A stretch of DNA of 64,000 bases from Hirschia litorea (GTDB lineage Bacteria; Pseudomonadota; Alphaproteobacteria; Caulobacterales; Hyphomonadaceae), in the NCBI RefSeq assembly GCF_042665075.1, contig NZ_JBHTBR010000007.1, positions 19,898-83,897 on the forward strand, given 5' to 3'. The translations under genes were made by a program, and so were the position numbers. The notes beneath the pieces are model-generated. The model was not told the DNA's origin, ran no database searches, and worked only from the letters and a program-made list of their open reading frames with translations. Below are positions 44,635-52,684 of the stretch, in pieces. The first letter of the stretch is position 1. Each line of letters begins with the position of its first letter.

Positions 44635-45867
44635 TCATTGAGCTTGATGCCATATTTGGGTTTGATCCAAAGGTGTCTGGGCAATGAGGTTTGTTTTTAT
44701 GTTCGTGCGATTGTAACCAGAAACTGAGAAGAAGAGCGCCATATCTTGAATATTATTTGATGTGCTTTCGTGATCAAAAGTTGTTTTGTTCGATGTCAAT
44801 TGCTCTGTCATTTGTAGTAATGCTGTTTCGGTAAAGGAAGCTAGAGTTATAATTATGTTTCCGTTTGCCGTTTTGTGCTGGGTGTAAATGCCGTAATCGG
44901 TATGGGTTTTATCTGCATCGCCCTCGACGGTATAATTTTGTTGGTCCCGCATATCCGTTAGGTACTCATAATTGTCGGAAAGTAGAAAAGGGGTACCTTT
45001 ATATATGTCTTGCAACGTGCCTAATGATTTAAATAGACCTATATAAACGATGTTATTTTTACGAATATCGTCTGCCGTCAATTGAGACGACATTTTCAAA
45101 GTTATGCGTGTGTGTCCCTGAAGTTCTTTGGTAAGAAAGGGCAATGAAAAAACAGTTCCTTTACCAAAATATTTTAAGGGCGAGATATCTATCTTTACGG
45201 TGGAGGTGTTTGTTGATTGTTTTAGTGCTTCCACACTTTGATCGCTGTTTATGCTAAAGTCTCGTACCATCCGAACATGGCCTGTTTGCGTATCTGTTTC
45301 AGTGTAATGGTATAGGTCGCCAATTACGATGATTGTATCTATTTTGTTTTTACGAATACCGCCCCAGATGGGATGTTGACTTTGCGTAGTGGACATGGAT
45401 GTGTTGTTATTAATGGTACCAAAGCTATAGCCGATTGCGCCAACAAGAACGATTAGAAAGGCAGCTGCAAAGTACCGAAACGTAGGGCATCTCAAAATTT
45501 TGAGTGCTGTGCTCGTTTGTGCTTTCTCGTTGCCCCTTCGCCATTTGAGGGAATAGCTACCTTTGGGGATGTAAAAGAAGATATCTGAAGAATTTTCAGT
45601 ATCAGCGTAATAAGTCTCTAGCTTCTTTCTTAGATTATGAATGTAGACACGCACTGAAGAATCTGTGGGTTGTGAAAAGTCCGTCTTTCCAAACACATCC
45701 TGTGCAATTTCAACTTCTTTGGGAGTGGATGTTGAACCGTCTAAAGCCTTTTCGGCGAGATATAACAAAAGTTGCCGATAAGTGTGTGCATTGCCAATCG
45801 CGCCAGAAGCGATGAGTTCATCTAAATATTTGCGGATTTGAATATCATTAAAGTTGTTTTTTTTCAA
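44635..45867 (-). CDS. Membrane-anchored winged-helix regulator (sensor copy 2)
   Basis: The product is 410 residues with the same layout as the protein at 9946-11202. It has an N-terminal winged-helix domain (SGAIGNAHTYRQLLLYLAEK, TPKEVEIAQDVFGK, DSSVRVYIHNLRKKLETYY), one membrane helix near residues 130-150 (FAAAFLIVLVGAIGYSFG) and a periplasmic domain with RKNNIVYIGLFKS and DYGIYTQHKTANGNIIITL. The start is a TTG with a weak ribosome site, so the exact N-terminus is uncertain. It is divergent from the BNR_4 gene across 143 bp and likely regulates the BNR_4/LacAC-like operon in response to a periplasmic signal. Confidence 0.75.
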   Translation of the reverse strand: MKKNNFNDIQIRKYLDELIASGAIGNAHTYRQLLLYLAEKALDGSTSTPKEVEIAQDVFGKTDFSQPTDSSVRVYIHNLRKKLETYYADTENSSDIFFYIPKGSYSLKWRRGNEKAQTSTALKILRCPTFRYFAAAFLIVLVGAIGYSFGTINNNTSMSTTQSQHPIWGGIRKNKIDTIIVIGDLYHYTETDTQTGHVRMVRDFSINSDQSVEALKQSTNTSTVKIDISPLKYFGKGTVFSLPFLTKELQGHTRITLKMSSQLTADDIRKNNIVYIGLFKSLGTLQDIYKGTPFLLSDNYEYLTDMRDQQNYTVEGDADKTHTDYGIYTQHKTANGNIIITLASFTETALLQMTEQLTSNKTTFDHESTSNNIQDMALFFSVSGYNRTNIKTNLIAQTPLDQTQIWHQAQ

Positions 45868-46010
45868 TTTGTTACATCTATTCTTTAACCGTTAAATATC
45901 AGTTTTTAACTTCCAATTCTGAGTCGTTTGCCCTCGATTAAGACTTAACTCTGACCAAAAAGGCAATGCAAAAATTGCACAAAAAATTCAGAGCTATGGA
46001 GGAGGACAAT

Positions 46011-47396
46011 ATGAGACCATCCCTTGGGACAGTTGCACGTGTTTCGTTTCAAATTGCAATATCTGCCGTGTTGCTATCGGGATGTCGGACCCATTTCGAA
46101 GCCCATAAAACGGCGAGCGATGTGCCTGAGATGTTTCAAGCAACAACATTGTTAAGCGATGCGGGGTGGTGTTGGTATCAAGATCCTCGCGTTGTGATAT
46201 CAAACGGCAAACTAATTGTTGGTGGTATTAGTGGCATTGATGGAGATGTTAAGGTTGGGGTTTATGACTTGGAAACAGGCCTATTTGAGGGACAAACAAC
46301 TCTACATCCTGAATTTGAAATTGATGACCATGATGCGCCAGTCTTCCATATTCGTGATGACAATAGTCTTGTGGCTATGTGGGCTAAACACGGGCGAGAA
46401 ACCGAACATTACTACGCTATTTCAGAACCAGATGACTATCTGAACTGGGGCGAGACGCAGACTTTTACGCATCCATTTGAGTTGCCAAAAGGCTCTGAAT
46501 GGGGTGGCGTGACGTATATGAATTTATACGAAATAAATGCTCAAAATAAAGTCTATAACTTCTATAGGAACGGGCCAGATTACAATCCAAATTTCATAAC
46601 TTCGGATGATGACGGGAGTAGCTGGAGTAGGCCTACGCACTTTCTATCAGATGAAGTAGATGGAACGCAGCGCCCCTATGCGCGATATGTGCAGGTAGAT
46701 AAGGATACAATCGGTGTTTCCTTTACTGATGCACATCCGCGTAACTACGGAAACAGCCTTTACTATGCTGAGTTTGATGGCACTTCTTTTTCTTCTGCAA
46801 ATGGGGAGTGGGTAAATGATCTGTCCAGCGGCCCCTTGCGAACATCTATTGCAGAAAAAGTCTTTAAGGGAAGTGAGTCTGCTCTAAAGCCGGACGGGTT
46901 TGGCAGTGTTCCGGGAGCAGCTTGGACAATAGATGTTGAGGTTGATGGACAAAGCAACCCTCATATTGGCTACTCTCTCTACAATAGCAATCAGGACAAT
47001 CGTTTCCGTTTAGCGTCATGGACTGGTTCTGATTGGAATGATCGAGAAATCGCCTACGCTGGCCCGCATTTATATGAGGTCGAGGCAAGCTATACTGGTC
47101 TGTTGGCGATTGATCCTGATGACCCTCAAAATATTACTATTTCGACAAATGTTGATCCAAATAAAGGTGGTTCTCCAACAGGAACACACGAGATTTATAT
47201 GGCGAGAATAGAGTCGGATGACTCTACAGATACTATTGAGTGGATACCTGTAACAACCAGCTCTGAAGAGCGCAATATCCGACCAATCATCGTAACGGGC
47301 GAGGGGTATAAAGTACTGTTGTGGATGCAAGGTCGCTACACGCATTTCCAAGACTTCGACACAGATATTGTCGGTACTGTTTTGGCTAAACCATAA
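46011..47396 (+). CDS. BNR_4 beta-propeller lipoprotein, possible polysaccharide lyase
   Basis: The product is about 461 residues with a lipobox (AVLLSGC). A BNR_4-type seven-bladed propeller fills the rest: GWCWYQDPRVVISNGKLIVG, the conserved DDHDAPVFHIRDDNSLVAMW, KHGRETEHYYAISE, FITSDDDGSSWSRPTHFLSD and RPYARYVQVDKDTIGVSFTD. The DDH motif and propeller are shared with ulvan-lyase-type families PL24/PL25, where a His, Tyr and Arg do catalysis. I cannot verify the full set of residues, so lyase activity is a hypothesis. It heads an operon with the LacC/LacA-like genes (39 bp to the next start). GGAGG lies 5 bp before the ATG. Confidence 0.72.
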   Translation: MRPSLGTVARVSFQIAISAVLLSGCRTHFEAHKTASDVPEMFQATTLLSDAGWCWYQDPRVVISNGKLIVGGISGIDGDVKVGVYDLETGLFEGQTTLHPEFEIDDHDAPVFHIRDDNSLVAMWAKHGRETEHYYAISEPDDYLNWGETQTFTHPFELPKGSEWGGVTYMNLYEINAQNKVYNFYRNGPDYNPNFITSDDDGSSWSRPTHFLSDEVDGTQRPYARYVQVDKDTIGVSFTDAHPRNYGNSLYYAEFDGTSFSSANGEWVNDLSSGPLRTSIAEKVFKGSESALKPDGFGSVPGAAWTIDVEVDGQSNPHIGYSLYNSNQDNRFRLASWTGSDWNDREIAYAGPHLYEVEASYTGLLAIDPDDPQNITISTNVDPNKGGSPTGTHEIYMARIESDDSTDTIEWIPVTTSSEERNIRPIIVTGEGYKVLLWMQGRYTHFQDFDTDIVGTVLAKP

Positions 47397-47434
47397 ACTA
47401 CCACCCAATCTATAAACATAATTGAGAGAAAATT

Positions 47435-48010
47435 ATGAGTGAGATAAAAATAAATAGACGCCTCTTTATTGGAGGGGCTTTATTTGTCGTAAGTGCAACT
47501 GGGCTAGTCGGGTGTGCTAGCGATGAGGGGGATGTGGAGCACATTGCAAAGGGTGGCCAGTTCTTCAATGCCAAGGAGCTCACAACGCTTCATGATGTGT
47601 CCGAATTGATGATACCCGTAACTGCCACACCGGGTGCTAAAGATGCTCAGGTTGCAGCAGTGATAGATGCGCTAATGCTCTCTTGGGCTAGCGAAACTAC
47701 GAAAGCACTATTTCGCGACCAATTGGCAGCATTTGATGGCTTGGCCCGTGGCGCTTACAACAAAGATTTTCTAAAATTGCCCCGAGACGCACGATTTTCT
47801 ATTCTTGAGGATGTCGACAAGGTGGCTTTTTCAAATGAAGAGGCAATCGATAGCGCGGGTTATCGTCATCTCAAAGAGATCATCTTCCATGTGTATTACA
47901 CTTCCGAACAAGCCAGCAAAGACTATGTGCCTGTGCCAGGGCGTTATGCTGGAAATCTAACACTCAGTGAATACGAAACACTCATGCAGGAGAATGCATA
48001 TGGCCGATGA
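47435..48010 (+). CDS. Gluconate 2-dehydrogenase subunit 3-like / LacC-like small subunit
   Basis: The product is 191 residues with a twin-arginine-like export signal (INRRLFIGGALFVVSATGLVG) that also has a Cys (GCAS). The body matches the subunit-3 family (FFNAKELTTLHDVSELMIPV, GAKDAQVAAVIDALMLSW, YRHLKEIIFHVYYTSEQASK, YVPVPGRYAGNLTLSEYE). This subunit carries the folded GMC partner across the membrane. It overlaps the GMC gene by 11 bp. The pairing matches Caulobacter LacC/LacA, a periplasmic glucoside 3-dehydrogenase; the cytochrome partner could be the fusion at 42458. Confidence 0.85.
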   Translation: MSEIKINRRLFIGGALFVVSATGLVGCASDEGDVEHIAKGGQFFNAKELTTLHDVSELMIPVTATPGAKDAQVAAVIDALMLSWASETTKALFRDQLAAFDGLARGAYNKDFLKLPRDARFSILEDVDKVAFSNEEAIDSAGYRHLKEIIFHVYYTSEQASKDYVPVPGRYAGNLTLSEYETLMQENAYGR

Positions 48011-49718
48011 GTTTGATGTAGTCGTCGTTGGCTCCGGCATTACCGGCGGTTGGGCAGCCAAGGAGTTTTGTGAAAAGGGATTTAAAACCCTCGTTGTTGA
48101 GCGTGGCCGCGATGTTGAGCATCAGGGTGAAGAATACACCGATATGATGCTACCTTGGGAGTTATATAACCGGGCAATGATGCCTGAAATATATGATGAA
48201 GAAGAGCGCTATCGTGACCTGAAAGAAAAGTCTTATCCTTATTGGTCTCACGTATCTCAATTTTTCGTAGATGAAAAAGAATACCCATATTCAAATCCTG
48301 AAGCGCGTCCTTTTATGTGGACGCGAGGATATCAGCTTGGCGGGCGTTCAATTACGTGGGGGCGTCAATCTTATCGTTGGGGGCCTAAAGACTTTGAAGC
48401 CAATGCAAAAGATGGGCATGGTATAGCGTGGCCAATTGGATATGATGATGTTGCGCCGTGGTATGATTATGTTGAGAAATTTGCGGGTATATCAGGCAAT
48501 AAAGACGGTTTAAAAAACTTACCAGATGGCGAGTTTCTGAAGCCATGGGAGATGAGCTGTGCTGAGCAGTTTGTATCCGATAATTTGAAGGCTAGCGGCA
48601 GCGATCGTGCCATGGTTATTGGACGTTGCGCAAATTTATCAGAAGCAAAAGATGTGCATACCGAGCTAGGGCGAGGGCCATGTCAGGCGCGAAACCAATG
48701 TTCGCAAGGGTGTTCATTTGGAGCATATTTCTGTTCACTTTCTTCAACGCTGCCTGCTGCGCGTCGCACTGGAAATCTTACGGTTGTAACAGATGCAATT
48801 GTGACGTCAGTAGAATTTGATTCGGAAACAGGCAGAGCAACTGGTGTATCGACGATCGATCATAACACCAACGAAGTGAAAACCTATCACGCCAAGACAG
48901 TGTTTCTATGTGCATCTGCGCTGGGGTCTGTGCAAATAATGCTCAATTCTAAATCTGAGGTCCACCCCAATGGTATTGGGAACTCAAGTGGTATGCTTGG
49001 GCACTATATTATGGATCATTTCGGCGGCGCAGGTGCTTCAGGGACCGTACCAGGATTTGAGGACCGTTATTCTTTCGGGAGGCGGCCCACAAATATTTAT
49101 GTTCCTAATTTCAGGCATGAAAAATCTGATGATGTCGATTTTGTGCGTGGCTTTGGATATCAGGGGCACGGAGCTGAACGGCCACGAAAGGGCAATACAG
49201 CGAAGTCTGCCGGCATTGGCGCTGCAGTAAAGGATGCAGTGGGAACGCCTCAACCATGGCGTATTGCTATGGGAATGTTTGGAGAAATTCTTCCATATTA
49301 CGACAATATGGTCAGTCTACATCCGACTAAAACCGATAAATGGGGCATTCCTCAACTTCATATAGATGCATATGGTCGCGAGAATGAGCGTAAAATGATG
49401 ATGCAAGCGGCTAAAGATGCAAAAGACATTTTGATTGCAGGCGGATGCATAGATGTTCAGAGCTATGTTGCTGATCCTAATAAGCATATTCAAGTGGGAA
49501 CAAGAACACACGAAATGGGCGGGGCGTGTATGGGCGCTGATCCCAAAAAATCTGTGTTGAATAAATGGTGCCAGTCTCACGATGTACCAAACCTTTTTGT
49601 AACGGATGGAGCATGTATGGCGTCATGTGCATCGCAAAATCCATCATTGACTTATATGGCGCTCACGGCACGGGCCGCCAATTATGCGGCAGAACAAATG
49701 AAAAAGGGAGCGATCTAA
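48000..49718 (+). CDS. GMC-family FAD oxidoreductase, LacA-like glucoside 3-dehydrogenase large subunit
   Basis: The product is 572 residues. The FAD-binding VVVVGSGITGGWAAKEFCE is at the N-terminus with no export signal, consistent with co-export with the Tat-dependent small subunit. It has LGGRSITWGRQSYRWGP, a Cys-rich segment (GPCQARNQCSQGCSFGAYFC) as in gluconate/sorbitol dehydrogenase large subunits, and the C-terminal active-site region (HEMGGACMGADP, then FVTDGACMASCASQNPSLTY). It likely oxidises the C3 hydroxyl of glycosides in the periplasm. It overlaps its neighbours on both sides (TAATG into the DUF1080 gene). Confidence 0.85.
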   Translation: MADEFDVVVVGSGITGGWAAKEFCEKGFKTLVVERGRDVEHQGEEYTDMMLPWELYNRAMMPEIYDEEERYRDLKEKSYPYWSHVSQFFVDEKEYPYSNPEARPFMWTRGYQLGGRSITWGRQSYRWGPKDFEANAKDGHGIAWPIGYDDVAPWYDYVEKFAGISGNKDGLKNLPDGEFLKPWEMSCAEQFVSDNLKASGSDRAMVIGRCANLSEAKDVHTELGRGPCQARNQCSQGCSFGAYFCSLSSTLPAARRTGNLTVVTDAIVTSVEFDSETGRATGVSTIDHNTNEVKTYHAKTVFLCASALGSVQIMLNSKSEVHPNGIGNSSGMLGHYIMDHFGGAGASGTVPGFEDRYSFGRRPTNIYVPNFRHEKSDDVDFVRGFGYQGHGAERPRKGNTAKSAGIGAAVKDAVGTPQPWRIAMGMFGEILPYYDNMVSLHPTKTDKWGIPQLHIDAYGRENERKMMMQAAKDAKDILIAGGCIDVQSYVADPNKHIQVGTRTHEMGGACMGADPKKSVLNKWCQSHDVPNLFVTDGACMASCASQNPSLTYMALTARAANYAAEQMKKGAI

Positions 49719-51064
49719 TGCGTATCGTATCAGGAACATCGATTGTCGCATTAGTTGCAGCTTTGGGGGCATGTTCCACTAGCATGCACCCTTTGGAAAA
49801 AGCTGAATGGAAGTCGCTATTTGACGGAAAATCACTTGATGGATGGACAGTTGTAAACGGAGACGATCCGTTCGAAGTCGTGGACGGCGCGATTGTCGGT
49901 AAGACCGTTTCGGGTGTTCCGACTCGCTATTTAACGAGCGAAAAAACTTATGGTGATTTCATCTTCGAAGCTGAGATGAATAATGCTGAGGGGGCAAATT
50001 CTGGCATTCAGTTTCGATCACAAATCGGGACGTGGTTTTATTCTGGGTTAAATGGCTACCAGCTGGAAGTTGATCATTCAGACCGTCTTTGGACGGGAGG
50101 GATTTACACAGAAGGGTTGGCAGTTTGGAAATATCCGGTGATCGAGAACGATGCGTGTCGCGCAGCATGGAATAATGCTCAGTGGAATAAGTTGAGGATT
50201 GAAGCAAAAGGCACACAATTGCGTACCTTCGTGAATGATACGCCCTGTGCCTACGTCTATGATGAAACCTTATTGGAGGGGTATTTAGGATTACAGGTGC
50301 ATTCCATCGGGACAAATCCCGAACGGGCGGGAAAACCCACTTTATGGAGAAATGTTCGCATCCAAGATGCACCAAAGCGAAAGGCTTACACCCCAGATGA
50401 TTTGACTGTAGCGTCCGAGAGTTATTTGTGGAGCGAGTTGAGCCCGTCTGAAAAGGCACAGGGTTGGATGCTTATAAATAATTCACAGACAACAGGGGCG
50501 AAATGGACGGCCAAGAATAGAAAAAACCAGATTACCGGAGAAGTGCGCTCTATCCCAATGCTGTCCCTTAGCAGAAGCGGTGATGCAATTGCGTCGGTGG
50601 CAATTGGGTCAGCATCTTATCATGTGATTATGGATTTTCAGCTAACTGAGGGAAGTGCTGGGGAGGTTCTCTATCCGATTACATATAAAAATGAGATAGG
50701 AAAATCGGTTAGTTGCGTTGCATCATACCGTATTTTTGACGATAAAAGTCCCGAGAATGAGGGCGTTGAAGATACTCAGAAAATGGGTGCTCTACGTGGA
50801 TCTATTGCAGCTAAAAATTTAAATGAAACTGTTATTGGAAAGCGGGTTTTCTCAAAAGGTGCGTGGCAACGTTTAGAGATAAAAGTTGAGGGGGGGGAAG
50901 TTGAGCATTGGTTGAACTCGGTCAAAGTCGTTGAATATCAGGGGTGCGAAGGAGTTAATTCAAATGTGCTATCTGATGAGAAACTTGAATTGAACCTCCT
51001 TATGGAGCAAGGCGATATGCGGATAAACATGGTAAAATACAGAAGTTCAAAAATGCAGTCTTAG
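49718..51064 (+). CDS. Tandem DUF1080 (3-keto-glycoside hydrolase-like) lipoprotein
   Basis: The product is 448 residues with a lipobox (LVAALGAC). Domain 1 at about residues 30-220 is a clear DUF1080/PF06439 fold: WKSLFDGKSLDGWTVVNGDD, DFIFEAEMNNAEGANSGIQF, GYQLEVDHSD and GYLGLQVHS. A second, more diverged copy at about 235-445 has VIMDFQLTEGSAGEVLYPI and KGAWQRLEIKVEGGEVEHWL. DUF1080 members hydrolyse 3-keto-disaccharides or glycosides. Directly after the LacA-like dehydrogenase, this fits oxidise-then-cleave glycoside breakdown. The second domain lacks the usual GLQ.H motif and may bind rather than cleave. Confidence 0.85.
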   Translation: MRIVSGTSIVALVAALGACSTSMHPLEKAEWKSLFDGKSLDGWTVVNGDDPFEVVDGAIVGKTVSGVPTRYLTSEKTYGDFIFEAEMNNAEGANSGIQFRSQIGTWFYSGLNGYQLEVDHSDRLWTGGIYTEGLAVWKYPVIENDACRAAWNNAQWNKLRIEAKGTQLRTFVNDTPCAYVYDETLLEGYLGLQVHSIGTNPERAGKPTLWRNVRIQDAPKRKAYTPDDLTVASESYLWSELSPSEKAQGWMLINNSQTTGAKWTAKNRKNQITGEVRSIPMLSLSRSGDAIASVAIGSASYHVIMDFQLTEGSAGEVLYPITYKNEIGKSVSCVASYRIFDDKSPENEGVEDTQKMGALRGSIAAKNLNETVIGKRVFSKGAWQRLEIKVEGGEVEHWLNSVKVVEYQGCEGVNSNVLSDEKLELNLLMEQGDMRINMVKYRSSKMQS

Positions 51065-51067
51065 ACT

Positions 51068-51612
51068 GGTGGTGTCAGACAAAAGCTAACTGGTCTCTAA
51101 TTGGCGGGTTAGGGTGTTTTTTAGCCAGTGAAAAGCTGTCGCCATTCGCTCAATGCGATGTCGCGATTTCGTTTGAAATTTGGTCTTGAGTAGAGGTGTC
51201 GCTCCAGATTGAAGTGGTTGTGAACTGACGATTGAATGGCAATGAATTTTTGCAAACTCTTGGTTTGCCGGAATTTATTCATGATCTTTTCTCGTCGTCG
51301 GAACGGCTGATGTGAATTCTCGCATCTATTGTTTAGCCAGCGGCCCGTACGTTGTTTTTCAGCGTTTCCGATTTCTCTCATTGCAGCTCCATACGAGCGT
51401 AAACAGTCGGTCACAATGTTTTTGGGAGGACCATATCGTTTCATCGCTTTGCGTAAAAACTTCAACGCTGCTCGCTTGTGACGGTGTTTGGTGACATAGG
51501 CTTCACTGCAAGCTTGATGATTTCTGGTGAGGTTTTGAAATAGAGGTTTTCATGTTTCCGGTTTAGCGAAAGCTGACTAAGTTGGAAATGAGACGTTTAA
51601 TCTGACAATGCC
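51068..51612 (-). mobile_element. Internally deleted IS6-like element (copy C)
   Basis: A 545-bp element with ends GGTGGTGTCAGAC and, reversed, GGCATTGTCAGATT. The minus strand carries a start-proximal segment (FKTSPEIIKLAV) joined out of frame to SEAYVTKHRHKRAALKFLRK, then the C-terminal DDE region at 51121-51465 (IVTDCLRSYGAAMREIG, RWLNNRCENSHQPFRRRE). About 85-90 codons, including the first catalytic Asp, are missing. It lies 4 bp after the DUF1080 stop. No target duplication was found. Confidence 0.85.
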
Positions 51613-51693
51613 AAAGAAAGTTGCGGTGAGAATGGAGAAGGTTGTGAAGGATTACCTTGGGCAGAAGATGCTACGATACCATACCGAAAGTAA
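51613..51693 (+). pseudogene. Possible truncated C-terminal coding tail
   Basis: Directly after copy C, one frame is open for 26 codons to a TAA (ESCGENGEGCEGLPWAED). A second frame is also open here, so the true reading is unclear. It could be the end of a gene cut by the element. No family was recognised. Confidence 0.25.
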
Positions 51694-51708
51694 AATGAGT
51701 TTGATAAT

Positions 51709-51909
51709 ATGTCATCTTTAATTCGGCTGCTTAAAAAGCAACATAATAACAATTGGTATTATGCATTACCAGTTATGATAATTGCTTTGGTTATGCAGAA
51801 AAGTATAAATTTCGGAACTTTTGTTGTGCTGGCGTTAATGTATTTAACTGTGTTAATTTTATTAGTCGGTATACAGGTTGTTTTTGAAAAGATAGCAAAT
51901 AGAAATTAA
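51709..51909 (+). CDS. Small membrane protein, unknown
   Basis: The product is 66 residues with two hydrophobic helices (WYYALPVMIIALVMQK, and FVVLALMYLTVLILLVGIQV) and a charged start and end. No family was recognised and the ribosome site is weak. It lies between two IS6-like elements and just before a YD-repeat-like fragment, which raises the possibility of a small immunity-type membrane protein in a broken toxin locus; that is speculative. Confidence 0.4.
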   Translation: MSSLIRLLKKQHNNNWYYALPVMIIALVMQKSINFGTFVVLALMYLTVLILLVGIQVVFEKIANRN

Positions 51910-51910
51910 C

Positions 51911-52026
51911 TCTGTTGACCAGCGTGTGGCCTCGATCGTTTTTGAAAAATATCAATTCCTAGGCAAGAAAAATGGTTTAACCCTATTCGCAAATTATCTT
52001 TATGATGCTCAGGACCGTCTTACAAA
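51911..52026 (+). pseudogene. YD/RHS-repeat-like fragment cut by an IS6-like element
   Basis: One open frame ends SVDQRVASIVFEKYQFLG, then LFANYLYDAQDRLTKV, before running into copy D. The YDAQDRLTKV segment fits the YD/RHS repeat pattern (YDxxxRLxxV). It is too short to prove by eye. There is no start codon context and it overlaps no other supported gene. Confidence 0.35.
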
Positions 52027-52583
52027 GGTGGTGTCAGACAAAAGCTAACTGGTCTCTGATACTCGGCTTTCGACGTTTCTTTAGCCGACAAAAAGTTGCC
52101 GCCACTCATTCAGGGCGACGCCACGATTTCGTTTGAAATTTAGTCTTGCGTATAGATGTCTCTCTAGATTGAAGTGGTTGTGAATTGACGATTGAATGGC
52201 AATGAATTTTTGCAAACTCTTGGTTTGCCGGAATTTATTCATGATCTTTTCTCGTCGTCTGAATGGCTGATATGAATTCTCACATCTATTGTTTAGCCAG
52301 CGGCCCATACGTTGTTTTTCAGCGTTTCCGATTTCTCTCATTGCAGCTCCATACGAGCGTAAACGGTCGGTCAAAATGTTTTTTGGGAGGACCATATCGT
52401 TTCATCGCTTTGCGTAAAAACTTCAATGCTGCCCGTTTGTTACGTCGTTTAGTGACATATGCGTCACTGTAAGTTTGATGATTTCGGGTGATGTTTTGAA
52501 GTATCGGAAGATGGAAGTTTTCATGCTTGCAGCTTAGCGAAAGCTGACTAAGTTGGAAATGAGACGTTTAATCTGACAATGCC
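52027..52583 (-). mobile_element. Internally deleted IS6-like element (copy D)
   Basis: A 557-bp element with ends GGTGGTGTCAGAC and, reversed, GGCATTGTCAGATT. The start-proximal segment FRYFKTSPEIIKLTV is joined out of frame to DAYVTKRRNKRAALKFLRK at the same point as in copies B and C. An extra T near 52380 adds a further frameshift before ILTDRLRSYGAAMREIG. The left part resembles copy B and the right part copy C, so recombination between copies is likely. No target duplication was found. Confidence 0.85.
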
Positions 52584-52684
52584 TTTGAATCTCATTATTT
52601 TTGAGTTGTAATTTGAGTAAATTTCATTCACTGGTCTTTGGGTTTTGTGATTCTAATAATTTTAGTTCGAAGTAGGAGGTATTA

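Noticed and set aside
41736..52583. 8-bp target duplications for IS6-like copies A-D
   Set aside because: Direct comparison of flanking octamers, including cross-pairs between copies, showed no match.
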